This document shows positions 8,684 through 19,034 of a stretch of DNA of 64,000 nucleotides, one piece after another. The translations under genes and the position numbers were made by a program. The DNA is from Pandoraea communis (GTDB lineage Bacteria > Pseudomonadota > Gammaproteobacteria > Burkholderiales > Burkholderiaceae): the NCBI RefSeq assembly GCF_902459745.1, contig NZ_CABPSJ010000006.1:248001-312000 (forward strand). The letters are read 5' to 3'. The notes beneath the pieces were generated by a model. The model did not search any database and had not been told where the DNA came from. It saw only the letters and a list, made by a program, of their open reading frames with translations. Numbering within the stretch: the first letter of the stretch is position 1; every line of letters begins with the position of its first letter.

Positions 8684-9847
8684 TCAATGCCCCATCGTCA
8701 ACGTACAAGCTTTTTCGGCCGGTTTGATACGTAACATTTGCATTTTGTCCTTGGTCAAATAACAGACCAGATACTCGACGAACTTCGAAGCTTCCGCTGG
8801 ATTGGCTCTATTGAGCCCATTAAGAACCCATCGCCCCTGAGCTTCAAGCTCTGCGCGGCGAGATCCCTCGTGGCAGTCGAACGTCAGGCCATGCCCACGA
8901 GTGACTTTCCGCCAACGATCCTCAATACGGCATTTGAAGCCTTCCACCTGCGCTTGGGTCACACGAGTCGCGTCAAAGAAAAATACGCAGTGGAAATGAT
9001 TCGCCCTGTGTATCCCGCCTTGCTCCATTTTGCAGATATAACCGACCATGGGCTCGAATAGATCGTTATCCGCTCCCCGCTGGTTATCGAAGAACCGATC
9101 TCGATCTGCCATGGCAATAGCAGGGTCGAAGCGAGCGGCAGTTTCCGGTCGTCCGTGTCCCGACGGGACATTCGAGGCAAGTTCCAACCAATTCCCGTTC
9201 GAGAGCGCCCAGCTAGTGCGCAATCGGGTATCGGCGTCACTCATCGCGTAGTCCGTGTAGTGTAAGTCACACCGAATCTGGTGAAGAGAAGGATACGCTG
9301 CTTGTAGTTTTGCGACATAGCGTCGAATAGCCTGCTCCTGGTCTTTTAGATTGGCTCGCCAATCACACAACCTCTTCTTGACACCACGCCGAATTGCTTC
9401 AATCCGTAGGCAACCCACGAAGTCGTTGTAGAGCTTCGCAACGTACACTTGATCGCATGGGCTAGCGAGAACACCATTGCTGAATACTCCAGCAAATGGG
9501 TGTTGTCGGAAACAATCAAAAAACAGTTGCAGATCGGCGCTGTAGTGATAGCCAGGCCGGTACAGGTCCATCCACCGTGCACATGACGGAAGGAATCCAA
9601 CCAGGCTCCGGTAGCCATAGACACCTACAGGGTTACGTACAGCGACTTCTCGTCCCCATTGAATCCGGATATCAAAGGGCACTTGGGTGGTGCGCAACAC
9701 ACCTGCGAGGAAACTATCAAGCTGATTGAGTACCTTAGCGTACTCACCGACCTCCCAGTACCGCGATGGTGATGCTACCTGCCGGTCATCCCATTGCGTG
9801 AAGGGACTGGACTCGGGCGGATTGAAGGGCGTTGTGTTCTGGAACAT
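8684..9847 (-). CDS. Putative HUH-type replication initiator (inovirus Gp2 / YagK-YfjJ-like)
   Basis: A 387-residue protein. The C-terminal third has the marks of a rolling-circle Rep: a hydrophobic-flanked HFH motif (residues 284-286) after a GYICKMEQ segment, then EYLVCYLTK (Tyr359, Tyr363, Lys366), matching the HUH and catalytic-tyrosine motifs. This layout resembles the inovirus Gp2 / YagK-YfjJ C-terminal family found in filamentous-phage and satellite elements. It would nick its own origin and start replication. GGAGA before the ATG at 9847 fixes the start over 9907. The region upstream has hairpins and short repeats that suit an origin. No coat, integrase or morphogenesis genes are visible, so the element is partial or a satellite. 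Confidence 0.7.
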   Translation of the reverse strand: MFQNTTPFNPPESSPFTQWDDRQVASPSRYWEVGEYAKVLNQLDSFLAGVLRTTQVPFDIRIQWGREVAVRNPVGVYGYRSLVGFLPSCARWMDLYRPGYHYSADLQLFFDCFRQHPFAGVFSNGVLASPCDQVYVAKLYNDFVGCLRIEAIRRGVKKRLCDWRANLKDQEQAIRRYVAKLQAAYPSLHQIRCDLHYTDYAMSDADTRLRTSWALSNGNWLELASNVPSGHGRPETAARFDPAIAMADRDRFFDNQRGADNDLFEPMVGYICKMEQGGIHRANHFHCVFFFDATRVTQAQVEGFKCRIEDRWRKVTRGHGLTFDCHEGSRRAELEAQGRWVLNGLNRANPAEASKFVEYLVCYLTKDKMQMLRIKPAEKACTLTMGH

Positions 9848-10234
9848 TTCAGATCTCCGTGTTAGGACATTCGATAGATGAACCAGATAAATTTTTATCA
9901 GCGACAAGAGGAGTACGGCTCCTCTTCGTAGGTATCGGGACTACGTGCTGCGCAACTGGTGGAGGCTGATGATCCGATGGCATTGGCAGATGCCAGTTTA
10001 ATACCACGACAGTAGACCGAGCAGTCCGTCTACTGATGGCCGATAGGGATGCGAGTGCGATGCACCTTCGCTAAGGAGTGGAGGTGAGTCTACAGGGGAG
10101 AGATTGATGATGAATACTACTAGACAATACTCAAGACAATCTTAATATAGGAGGCAGAGAAGCGCAGAGAGACAAATGCCCAACGCTATCTGGCATTCTT
10201 TGATTATGATCCAAGGAAACACTGGGGTTTCCAA

Positions 10235-10267
10235 CTCTATCGGGATTACGGAATTATCCCGATAGAG
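10235..10267. repeat. 12-bp perfect inverted repeat
   Basis: Arms CTCTATCGGGAT and ATCCCGATAGAG flank a nine-base loop. No T-tract follows, so it looks more like a protein binding site or origin hairpin than a terminator. Confidence 0.8.
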
Positions 10268-10571
10268 CCACATCTCAATCCCCGGGGAAGCAATACCCCA
10301 AAGGGCTAGCCGCGAACACAATCTCGAGTTATCCCGACCTCGGGGCATCACCGCAATGTTGCTCAGATCATCGTCAGTTGAGTTGGTTATCCACCAGCGC
10401 GAGAATACTCGCGATCGAACGCTCTGAAGCATGCGTCTGGTTACTTCACTGCCCCCTTTCCTGGCCTTCATACCACAGGCAAATCAACCAGGCTTCTGAT
10501 ACCTCACAAGCTGTAGTGCCTTGAGTACAGGGCATGTTTGGTTGAAATACAGTCTACGATACATCTAGAGA

Positions 10572-10636
10572 TCTTCTTGATGTCTTCTTGAATGCGTCCG
10601 GATTCTTTCTTGGTGTACTCTACGGTATCTTCTTGA
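10572..10636. repeat. Three TCTTCTTGA iteron-like repeats
   Basis: The nonamer TCTTCTTGA occurs three times in 65 bases: two copies 11 bases apart start to start, the third 45 bases on. The spacing of the first two equals about one helical turn, typical for repeated protein binding sites. It lies just ahead of the gene at 10670. Confidence 0.65.
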
Positions 10637-10669
10637 AAATAGCTTCGCATCACGGTGAACCGACAAACT

Positions 10670-11611
10670 ATGGTTATTCAATATTCCGACCCGCATGGAG
10701 ACATTTCAAAGCTCTGGGGGAGTAACGTATCCGCGAGAGAAGAGAGATGGTTGTGGCTGCGGCTAAAGTACTTCCCCTACTTCACACCCACTGCGCTTTG
10801 GCCAATGCCAGATTCCGTCGGCATGCCCCCGAGTCCAGACAGCACAATAACCGCAGGAGACATAAAAGCTGAACTCGGGCAGCTATTGAAAAAAAACAAA
10901 GTCATAATTCCGATGCTCCGTGCGGGTCGCTGCTTCACTCAGGACGCAGACTTCGATTGGATCACGGATAATGCTCGTCAGCTCTATTGGTTGATCAACG
11001 CCCTCCACTCGGCATTGAAGTTTGAAATCGGTGATGCCAGGGCAAGATTTAGTAGTCGCGATTACTACATTTGCCTAGTTGATCTTGTTATGCAGCCCAT
11101 CGCGGACAAGCTGCACTACATCAAGCAACAGCAACAATTATGGGCAGGGCATCTGCGAAGCACTTCTTATCTCGATTGGTTTTCTGATGACATCGACGAG
11201 GAGCGACATGCATTTTCCTGGAAAGCATTAGAGTCGCGACTGGCACCAGCAATGCCATTTTTTCGCTGGGGCGACGCAGACACATGGAGGCAAAAGGGAG
11301 GAGTGGGACTGAAGTGTTTTTTCGATTCCCTCCGGATCTCTGACCACGAAAAAAAGAGCCACGTCGATCACATCCGGAAGCTTTGGAGTCAACGAAAGTA
11401 TCGAGAGAAATTGGAGAAAAATAAAGTTCGCCAAAGAAACTTCGTCCTTTCCGATACAACAATGGCAGACCTCGACAAGCTCGCCAAGCAGCTTGGCATA
11501 TCCCGTACTGAGACACTAGAGCGACTGATTGAACTGGCCACCAAACAAGGAATTTCAGACATCCGTATGACATCGAATATTTCCCTCCAGCATCCCATAG
11601 AGTCAAGCTAA
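10670..11611 (+). CDS. Hypothetical protein with C-terminal ribbon-helix-helix
   Basis: A 313-residue protein of unknown family. Residues about 256-295 fit a ribbon-helix-helix DNA-binding unit: a short strand (RNFVLSD), a helix, a GISRTE turn and a second helix ending in LIELA. The larger N-terminal part is helical with many Trp, Tyr and Lys residues and no known motif. The ATG at 10670 is chosen; a GTG at 10655 in frame is also possible. It is divergent from the Rep-like gene across the repeat-bearing region, so it may regulate replication or partition of that element; this is inferred from context. Confidence 0.65.
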   Translation: MVIQYSDPHGDISKLWGSNVSAREERWLWLRLKYFPYFTPTALWPMPDSVGMPPSPDSTITAGDIKAELGQLLKKNKVIIPMLRAGRCFTQDADFDWITDNARQLYWLINALHSALKFEIGDARARFSSRDYYICLVDLVMQPIADKLHYIKQQQQLWAGHLRSTSYLDWFSDDIDEERHAFSWKALESRLAPAMPFFRWGDADTWRQKGGVGLKCFFDSLRISDHEKKSHVDHIRKLWSQRKYREKLEKNKVRQRNFVLSDTTMADLDKLAKQLGISRTETLERLIELATKQGISDIRMTSNISLQHPIESS

Positions 11612-11758
11612 CTCAATACGTCACATCTGAGTGCTCGATAGTAAAATAGGGTCGAAAATGTACATCACAACTCGAGATCAAGCTGCTGTCTACATTTCCT
11701 AGCAATAAGGATCGTATTGCAACGATTTTCCCTCCCTTACTTTGAACAGAGGCAAACA

Positions 11759-12064
11759 GTGGAGACATACGAGGAAATTCAAGCCAAGATTGAGCAGCTT
11801 CAACAGCAAGCGGCCCAAATACGGAATCGTGAGAAAGCAGAGGCGATTTCTAGCATGAGGGCGGCAATTGCCAAATATGGCATCACCCCGGCAGAGTTGG
11901 GATTTACCGCCAGTCGGCTAACTTTTTCCGGAAAATCCGCCACCACGGTAAAAGAGCCAAAATATCGAAATCCCAATACTGGCGAAACGTGGAGTGGGCG
12001 TGGCAGAGCGCCCAAATGGCTTAAGGAGAAAGGAACGGCGAAAGACGATTTTCTCGTTGCTTGA
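11759..12064 (+). CDS. H-NS-family histone-like protein
   Basis: A 101-residue protein with the two H-NS parts: an N-terminal coiled coil for oligomerisation (residues 1-35, Gln- and Glu-rich) and the C-terminal DNA-binding loop YRNPNTGETWSGRGRAPKWL near residues 72-91, which contains the conserved core of the family. Such proteins silence AT-rich foreign DNA. The GTG at 11759 has AGAGG six bases before it; the TTG at 11717 does not. It lies in the AT-rich part of the island and probably represses the island or helps it avoid fitness cost to the host. Confidence 0.9.
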   Translation: METYEEIQAKIEQLQQQAAQIRNREKAEAISSMRAAIAKYGITPAELGFTASRLTFSGKSATTVKEPKYRNPNTGETWSGRGRAPKWLKEKGTAKDDFLVA

Positions 12065-12114
12065 CGGATCAAGTCGACTTCAGCCAGCCAAGTTGCTCGA
12101 GAGCGATTGGCTGG

Positions 12115-12888
12115 CTATTTATTTCCGCGCGAAGCCTGCAAAATGCGGTCCACCGCATCAGTCGGCCACGCGAGTCTTCGATTTGGCAGCTTCGTCGGCC
12201 TAACGTCGCAATAGTGCCCATCAGTCGAGTAGCCTTTGCGAATGGTTTGAGGTGCAATGCCAAGCGCAGCGGCAAACTCTTCTGTTGTTAGAAACTGGCG
12301 AAGAGGATTGGAGGGAGAAATCGGGATCGCTGCAGTAATAGGGGCAGAGGCGGCTGATAGCAATCGGCTCGCGTCAAGCGCACGTCGGTCCATGGCATCT
12401 AACCGACTAAGGATCTCATTGAGAGGCTGCGCCGTTTTCGCTGCGTATAGGGCAACTTCGAATGGCACATGAACGTTCTCACCGGGATAGCCCACTACAC
12501 CTTTGAAGGCATCGATCCAAGGGAACGAGCTGAACACTGCGAATCGTTCCTTGATCTCGTAATCGACACACCAAGCAATGAAATCGATTGGAGGTAGCAT
12601 CGCGGGTGCTTGCCCCTCCTCCTCGCACCAATCGTTCCATTCCCGCAAAATTCGACGCGCCTCAATGAAACGGCCGTTCGTCCCGCGATCAAGCTCAATC
12701 CCTTCCAATCCCACCCAACCGTCAGTCGGGATCTCGGTGCAGCCAGCTTCAACTTCCGGTCGGAGCCCAGCCAAAAGCATGGCACCCATCACCGGCGTCC
12801 ACGCCGGCATGTCCAGATAGCAGCGGAGTTGCGCATGCAGTTGCACGCTGAATTCAATCAGTTCCTGCGGCGTCTTTTTGTTTGTCAC
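12115..12888 (-). CDS. Hypothetical protein with C-terminal helix-turn-helix
   Basis: A 257-residue protein. The C-terminal 59 residues (199-257) resemble an excisionase/MerR-type winged helix: LTTEEFAAALGIAPQTIRK followed by a short wing with basic residues and a final helix. The remainder, rich in Trp and acidic residues, matches no family I know. The start is a GTG at 12888 with AAGGA seven bases before it. Its first codons overlap the 3' end of the gene at 12854-13156. It may control excision or transcription of the element, but no integrase is seen. Confidence 0.65.
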   Translation of the reverse strand: MTNKKTPQELIEFSVQLHAQLRCYLDMPAWTPVMGAMLLAGLRPEVEAGCTEIPTDGWVGLEGIELDRGTNGRFIEARRILREWNDWCEEEGQAPAMLPPIDFIAWCVDYEIKERFAVFSSFPWIDAFKGVVGYPGENVHVPFEVALYAAKTAQPLNEILSRLDAMDRRALDASRLLSAASAPITAAIPISPSNPLRQFLTTEEFAAALGIAPQTIRKGYSTDGHYCDVRPTKLPNRRLAWPTDAVDRILQASRGNK

Positions 12889-13156
12889 GACTCGTTCCTT
12901 GGGAGTCCTCGCGAACAACTAAGTCCACTTGCTCAAGCATACAAGCCTCGATTTTGTCGTGCCACATCCGAAGTAGATCAAGTGGACGTTGCCGACAGTG
13001 CATCTGAGCAATCGCGAAGAGCTTATGAGCCATTTGGTCAACGACCGCCTGAACTACATTACCCTTGCCGACCACGGAGCGACGCTGACCGTAGGCGCAC
13101 TCGAGAGCCTTTGGCGCCATGCCCGAGATGGAAACTTGTTGATCCGTGGGTAACAC
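12854..13156 (-). CDS. Small hypothetical protein, 100 aa
   Basis: An unrecognised reading frame whose 3' end overlaps the start of the helix-turn-helix gene by 35 bases in another frame, an arrangement seen in coupled phage and plasmid gene pairs. The start (GTG 13156, or ATG 13120) lacks a convincing ribosome binding site. The protein has a central helix with His and Cys residues and a charged tail. Kept as possible because the upstream gene space is otherwise empty. Confidence 0.4.
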   Translation of the reverse strand: MLPTDQQVSISGMAPKALECAYGQRRSVVGKGNVVQAVVDQMAHKLFAIAQMHCRQRPLDLLRMWHDKIEACMLEQVDLVVREDSQGTSRDKQKDAAGTD

Positions 13157-13431
13157 GCAAATTTCGCTTCTGTATCAGTAGTTTCCGGTTGGTCGCGTTG
13201 CTATGAGGTGACGTTACTTTTTTACGACGGACGAATTGACACATATGCCTGTAACGTGGCGGCGCCCAAGAATCGGCATCGGAAAGATCGGTTTGCGGGA
13301 ACGCATCTTAATCTTCCTGATACGATCCCGTCGGTCGATTCTAGCCGCTCGACAATCAGTGGGCGGACCCGACCTCGTACTGATCAGGTATCGATGTCGC
13401 GTAAGGGTGCGACATATTGAACGTGCACAGT

Positions 13432-13452
13432 TCAGCCGGCGGCTCGCCCAGG
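13432..13452 (-). pseudogene. Detached 3' end of the gene interrupted by the IS21 element
   Basis: If the insertion and one copy of the CCCAGG duplication are removed, the frame at 15400-16470 continues here as -PGRAAG and stops at 13432. These few codons are what the insertion cut off. Confidence 0.75.
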
Positions 13453-13526
13453 TGTCAACGCCGGTTTAAATCTGACCCACCTTCCGGCGTATCGCCGAAG
13501 TAAATCTGACCCACCCAGGCTCCGTG

Positions 13527-15334
<1,808 letters not shown>

Positions 15335-15399
15335 AAGCCGCCATCCTCTCCCAGGTGGGTCAGATTCACTTCGGCGGGTGGGTCAGTTTTACATCGGCG

Positions 15400-16470
15400 C
15401 TAACACCCAGGTTCTTGAAGCCTTGCGAGTTGCTCTTCGAGTTCCTGGATACGCCTCCTGTCCACCTCACGTTGACGTCGCTCGTGTAAAGCCAACGCGT
15501 TGTAAGCTTCAATTACTTCGCCGACGACAAATTCTACGGGCGTAGCCGCCTCGTCGTCGCCGTTTACGGTACCCTGTTCTTCCGCGCGCCGCGCGATGTC
15601 AAACAGCCGCTGCACCACCCGCGGGTCTTTGATGACCTGCCCACCGGCGGCGCTATTAAGATCATCGAACTGGACCGCCAAGTCCCCAAGCCAGCGAGCG
15701 GGATACTCGGAAAGGTTTCGCACGAGCCGTGCCTGCTCCGCCTTCTGCTCCGCCCGCTGGTTTACCAACCGTTGCTTATGCTTCGCCCGCAGCGACTCAC
15801 GCGCTTGGTCCACCCGCTCATCGGCGCGTGCTCGCGCCCGGTCGATCACCGCGTTTACGTCGGGCCCAGCGTTCTCCTGATGCAGGCGCTTCATCATGGT
15901 GTTACCGCCGAAATCGGACAGCGGCACGAATCGAGCAATCATCGCGTCGGGTTTGCGCGTGCCGAATGTGCGTTCAAGAAAACCCGCGAGACGCTCCTCG
16001 GGGTCCGGCCGGGTGGATCGCGCGGTGGCGAAGGTCACCGGGTTTTCAGTGTAGAGCAGGAGGTTCGCGTCGATAAGAAAATCGAGCTGGAAGTCGAGGA
16101 GCTGCGCTTTCGTCGGCGAGGGGAGCTCGTCGCGACTCGCCTCGGCCTCTTTGTGCCGGAGTTTGGCGGCCTCGGTATCGCCGAGTGTGCGGCGCTTGGG
16201 CGCCGGATCTTCCTTCGGTGCACGGCCGACGGCCTCGGCGCGCGCTGCGGCTTTGGTGCGTGAGAGACCCGTTCGCACGAGCTTGCCCAACAGGCTTTCG
16301 CTCTTACTCTTGACGGTGGTCGCCGTCTTCATGGGCTTCTTCGGCTTGACGGTTTTTTTAGTCGGAGTCGTCTTAATCGCCTTCTTCGGCTTCAACGGCT
16401 TGATGGTCTTCGCGGCAGGGCTTGCAGTTTTAGCTCTCGCGGTCTTAGTCTCAGCGGCTCGTGCGGGCAT
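15400..16470 (-). CDS. Lysine-rich tailed hypothetical protein, 3' end altered by IS insertion
   Basis: A 356-residue protein. Residues 1-60 are a low-complexity Lys/Pro/Thr/Ala tail with repeats of KPKK type, like a histone-H1 tail, so nucleic-acid binding is likely. The rest is helical, with a DUF-like middle (about 115-200) and a coiled-coil C-terminus rich in Arg, Glu and Gln. I know no family name. The IS21 insertion replaces the last five residues by Cys-stop, so the product should remain functional. The ATG at 16470 has no strong ribosome binding site. Confidence 0.6.
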   Translation of the reverse strand: MPARAAETKTARAKTASPAAKTIKPLKPKKAIKTTPTKKTVKPKKPMKTATTVKSKSESLLGKLVRTGLSRTKAAARAEAVGRAPKEDPAPKRRTLGDTEAAKLRHKEAEASRDELPSPTKAQLLDFQLDFLIDANLLLYTENPVTFATARSTRPDPEERLAGFLERTFGTRKPDAMIARFVPLSDFGGNTMMKRLHQENAGPDVNAVIDRARARADERVDQARESLRAKHKQRLVNQRAEQKAEQARLVRNLSEYPARWLGDLAVQFDDLNSAAGGQVIKDPRVVQRLFDIARRAEEQGTVNGDDEAATPVEFVVGEVIEAYNALALHERRQREVDRRRIQELEEQLARLQEPGC

Positions 16471-16794
16471 AGCGTAGTCTCAGCGTGTTGTCGCTTGGCG
16501 TGGCGTTGGCAGATCGCTTGGGCTGCTGCGAGTGGCATCTCGTATGCCCGTGGGTGGCCATTTTGGCCTTTTTGCAGAGCCCGAGCAATCGACAAGATAC
16601 CTGAGAAATGCTTTCGGTTTGCACGTTGCGAATGTAATGCCGTTCGATAGGGTAATTCCCGACCCCGGCCTCGCAGTTCACCCTCCGTAAGAAGTGGGAG
16701 AGGCTGCTGCCCGAGCGGCGGGGACTGTTGATGCTGTTGGCCCGGTTTAACCTGTCCGATACTCAAGCCCAGCGCCGGTATCAACCGACGGAAC
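16471..16794. other. Intergenic region, no gene seen
   Basis: About 320 bases of GC-rich sequence between the lysine-rich protein gene and the helicase remnant. Reading frames here are shadows. It may hold the promoter of the minus-strand gene and a deletion junction. Confidence 0.4.
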
Positions 16795-17241
16795 GTGCGA
16801 AAGCCGGACAAGAAGATCCCAAGCCCTGCCGGCCCAGAGGGAATCATCTACGGTGACAAAGCTATCACCGTCATCAACAAGAGCGGGCGCGAGACCTATC
16901 CGGAAAAGGATGATGCCTGTGTTGCCAACGGCGACATCGGCATTGTCACCGGGCACCGCAGGACCAGGGGGAGAAATTGAGCGCCTCACGAAGTCGAAGT
17001 TGAGTTGGCCTCGCAGCCCGAGATTTCCTACAAGTACAAGCCGTGGGAATTCGATTCGCAGGAGAGTACGCCACCGCTTGAACTGGCCTATGCGCTGACC
17101 GTGCATAAGACGCAGGGAAGTGCGTTCGGCAAAACCTTCGTTGTGGTTCCAAACCCCTGCCGCAACTTGACGCGTGAAATGCTGTACACCGCCCAGACAC
17201 GCCAGCGGGACAAGATCATCATTCTTCACCAAGGGGACTTC
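16795..17241 (+). pseudogene. C-terminal remnant of a UvrD_C_2-type helicase
   Basis: Two open stretches in the same frame, split by a stop at 16978-16980, read as one decayed protein: first YGDKAITVINKS then ANGDIGIVTG, and after the stop LELAYALTVHKTQGS (the SF1 motif V region), VVVPNPCRNLTREMLYTAQTRQ (motif VI) and ILHQGD. This is the end of a large RecD/UvrD_C_2 helicase; motifs I-IV are missing. It lies next to a truncated brxA, so it is probably left over from a defence locus. Confidence 0.8.
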
Positions 17242-17345
17242 CGGGACCCGCCTCTTCGAATTCGCCGTCTCCACGTTCACGAATCGCTGATTCGGCCGGT
17301 GCTTCTGACAACCACAGATGCGGGAGATAGTGGGTTAAATTCTGC

Positions 17346-17771
17346 TCACTCGACGCCTAGCGCCTTGAAAACGGCGTCGTCGCGGTGCTCACATTCAGCA
17401 AGGAAACCGTCCCATTGACGATGATTCAGATTCTTTTCCAGGCGTCGCAGATCCATCGCGTAAACATCGCGCATAAAGTCGCCCAGCAGCCGGCTATGAC
17501 GAATCGCCGCCGACAGCAAAATCTGTCGGCAAAGCTCGCCGTCGCCTTCGACCACAAGTCGAACGCCCTCTTCGTCCAAGGTTTCGAGGCGACGACGGAT
17601 TAGGCGTGCCTGACGCTTAGCCGTGGCTGGCTTCTTCTGCAATAAATTCTCGTCGTTCAGGGCCGACTCCCACAGTTCGTCGCTGGGTCGCGAAAGCAAA
17701 AGGGGCGCGATCCGCCGGCTCTCAGGAATCATCAGTGAACCTGCGGAGATTTCGGCGTTATACAGGCCCAC
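17346..17771 (-). CDS. brxA: Truncated BrxA (DUF1819), BREX remnant
   Basis: The 141-residue product matches the N-terminal two thirds of BrxA (DUF1819), the small DNA-binding protein that begins BREX phage-defence operons: YNAEISAGSL near the start, then PATAKRQARLIRRRLETLD and RHSRLLGDFMRDVY. Family members run to about 200 residues; here the C-terminal end is missing and no brxB, brxC, pglX, pglZ or brxL is in the window. The GTG start at 17771 has a strong GGGGAG site; the longer frame from 17876 is not needed. It may be a pseudogene. Confidence 0.75.
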   Translation of the reverse strand: MGLYNAEISAGSLMIPESRRIAPLLLSRPSDELWESALNDENLLQKKPATAKRQARLIRRRLETLDEEGVRLVVEGDGELCRQILLSAAIRHSRLLGDFMRDVYAMDLRRLEKNLNHRQWDGFLAECEHRDDAVFKALGVE

Positions 17772-18054
17772 CGCACATCTCCCCAACAATCCCCCGGATG
17801 ACGTGGGTTGTCGTGCCCAGACCGCAGCCTTCGCAAATGGTCGCAAGTTCCCATTTTGATCACGCTGTTCCATCAACTTTCTTCATCGCCCGTGATTCGC
17901 TGAGCGCGCAGCGCCCATCACTTCAAAGTCGCCATTATCGCGTACAGCTCGGCCAAACCCGTTATCACGATTCTGATGACTGACGAGGACTGAGTTTCAC
18001 ACGCCTCTTCGATGACCGCGAGGCGTTTCCCAACCGCTCAGCATGGAGGGCGCT

Positions 18055-18219
18055 ATGACATACCCTATCAATCCGGCAACCGGCTTGCCGATGACCAGCG
18101 AGGATTACCCTGGCGTCGATGTCGGCGGCAGCCCGTTCGGCACGCGCCTCTCAGTTGCAGTGGTCGGCGCCCTTCCGGGATGCCGTGTAACCGAAGCAAC
18201 GTACACCGGGATTGACTGA
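18055..18219 (+). CDS. Small ORF, probably 3'-truncated
   Basis: A 54-residue frame with an excellent ribosome binding site (GGAGGG before the ATG). Its N-terminus, INPATGLPM followed by VDVGGSPFGT, resembles a family of short Gly-rich bacterial proteins of unknown function. The last 20 residues look unrelated, so the true 3' end was probably lost at the island edge. Confidence 0.5.
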   Translation: MTYPINPATGLPMTSEDYPGVDVGGSPFGTRLSVAVVGALPGCRVTEATYTGID

Positions 18220-18258
18220 ATCCGGTTACACGCTGGTTACATGGCCGCCAGAAATGAA

Positions 18259-18292
18259 CAAGGGGTTACAAGAAAAATCTTGTAACCCCTTG
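18259..18292. terminator. 15-bp perfect hairpin beside the tRNA 3' end
   Basis: Two exact 15-base arms with an AAAA loop lie eight bases past the CCA end of the tRNA gene. It can terminate the tRNA transcript. It is also at the place where an integration junction would be expected. Confidence 0.75.
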
Positions 18293-18299
18293 ATTTTAT

Positions 18300-18375
<76 letters not shown>

Positions 18376-18499
18376 GAAGTCGCGTATTGTAACCGATTCA
18401 TCGGTCACTGCGGCTACCTGACGGTGAAAAATCGTCCGCGGACGCGGGCAATTGGGGGAATGCTCGGAGGCACCTCCCCACTCCCCCCGCTATCGCGTA

Positions 18500-18958
18500 T
18501 TACTTCACCACCTTCAGGCGAGCGCGGCCGGCGTTACCACCCGCCGGCGCATTGCCATCCGGTCGCGGTGGCTCCGGATCGTCATCGCCCGGCGCCTGCA
18601 CCGATGGCACGGCTTCCAACTCCGTACCCTCGTCCGCAGACGCCTGCTTGTCGACCGGGAATGCCATCCCCTGACCATTCTCACGGGCATAAATCGCCAG
18701 CACGTTCGGTACCTGCACTTCCACCTTCTGTGAGATACCCCCGAAGCGAGCGCTGAATTCAATCCAGTCGTTGCCCATCTGCAATCCGCTCGTGGCGTCG
18801 AAACTGATGTTCAGCACAATCTCGCCATCTTTCACAAACTCGCGCGGAACTCGCGTCTTGGCATCGACATGCACGGCCAAATACGGTGTGTATCCGTTGT
18901 CGGTACACCACTCGTACAGCGCGCGCAGTAGATAAGGCTTGGTAGACGTTTCAGGCAT
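18500..18958 (-). CDS. sspB: ClpXP specificity-enhancing factor SspB
   Basis: A 152-residue adaptor that delivers ssrA-tagged proteins to ClpXP. The conserved N-terminal substrate-binding domain (residues about 5-105, with KPYLLRALYEWC and LNISFDAT) is intact, followed by a disordered acidic linker and a C-terminal ClpX-binding peptide ending RARLKVVK. It follows sspA by 76 bases on the same strand, the usual pairing. Confidence 0.96.
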   Translation of the reverse strand: MPETSTKPYLLRALYEWCTDNGYTPYLAVHVDAKTRVPREFVKDGEIVLNISFDATSGLQMGNDWIEFSARFGGISQKVEVQVPNVLAIYARENGQGMAFPVDKQASADEGTELEAVPSVQAPGDDDPEPPRPDGNAPAGGNAGRARLKVVK

Positions 18959-19034
18959 ATAACCAACTCACCCCGCCGCGAAACCCGCTCACCACCCTCG
19001 GTAAGCCAGCTTCGCCAGCAGGCAATTCAACGCA

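Larger units (their letters stand above)
9848..10669. other. Origin-like non-coding region upstream of the Rep-like gene
   Basis: No reliable gene in about 820 bases of AT-rich sequence. It contains an 8-bp hairpin at 10010-10035, a 12-bp perfect inverted repeat at 10235-10267 with a nine-base loop, and three copies of TCTTCTTGA (10572-10580, 10583-10591, 10628-10636). Promoters for the divergent genes on either side must also lie here. An origin of replication is a reasonable inference next to a Rep-like gene. Confidence 0.5.

Noticed and set aside
10142-10471. Minus-strand 109-residue frame in the origin-like region
   Set aside because: No ribosome binding site, odd composition and it contains the 12-bp inverted repeat; no domain seen.
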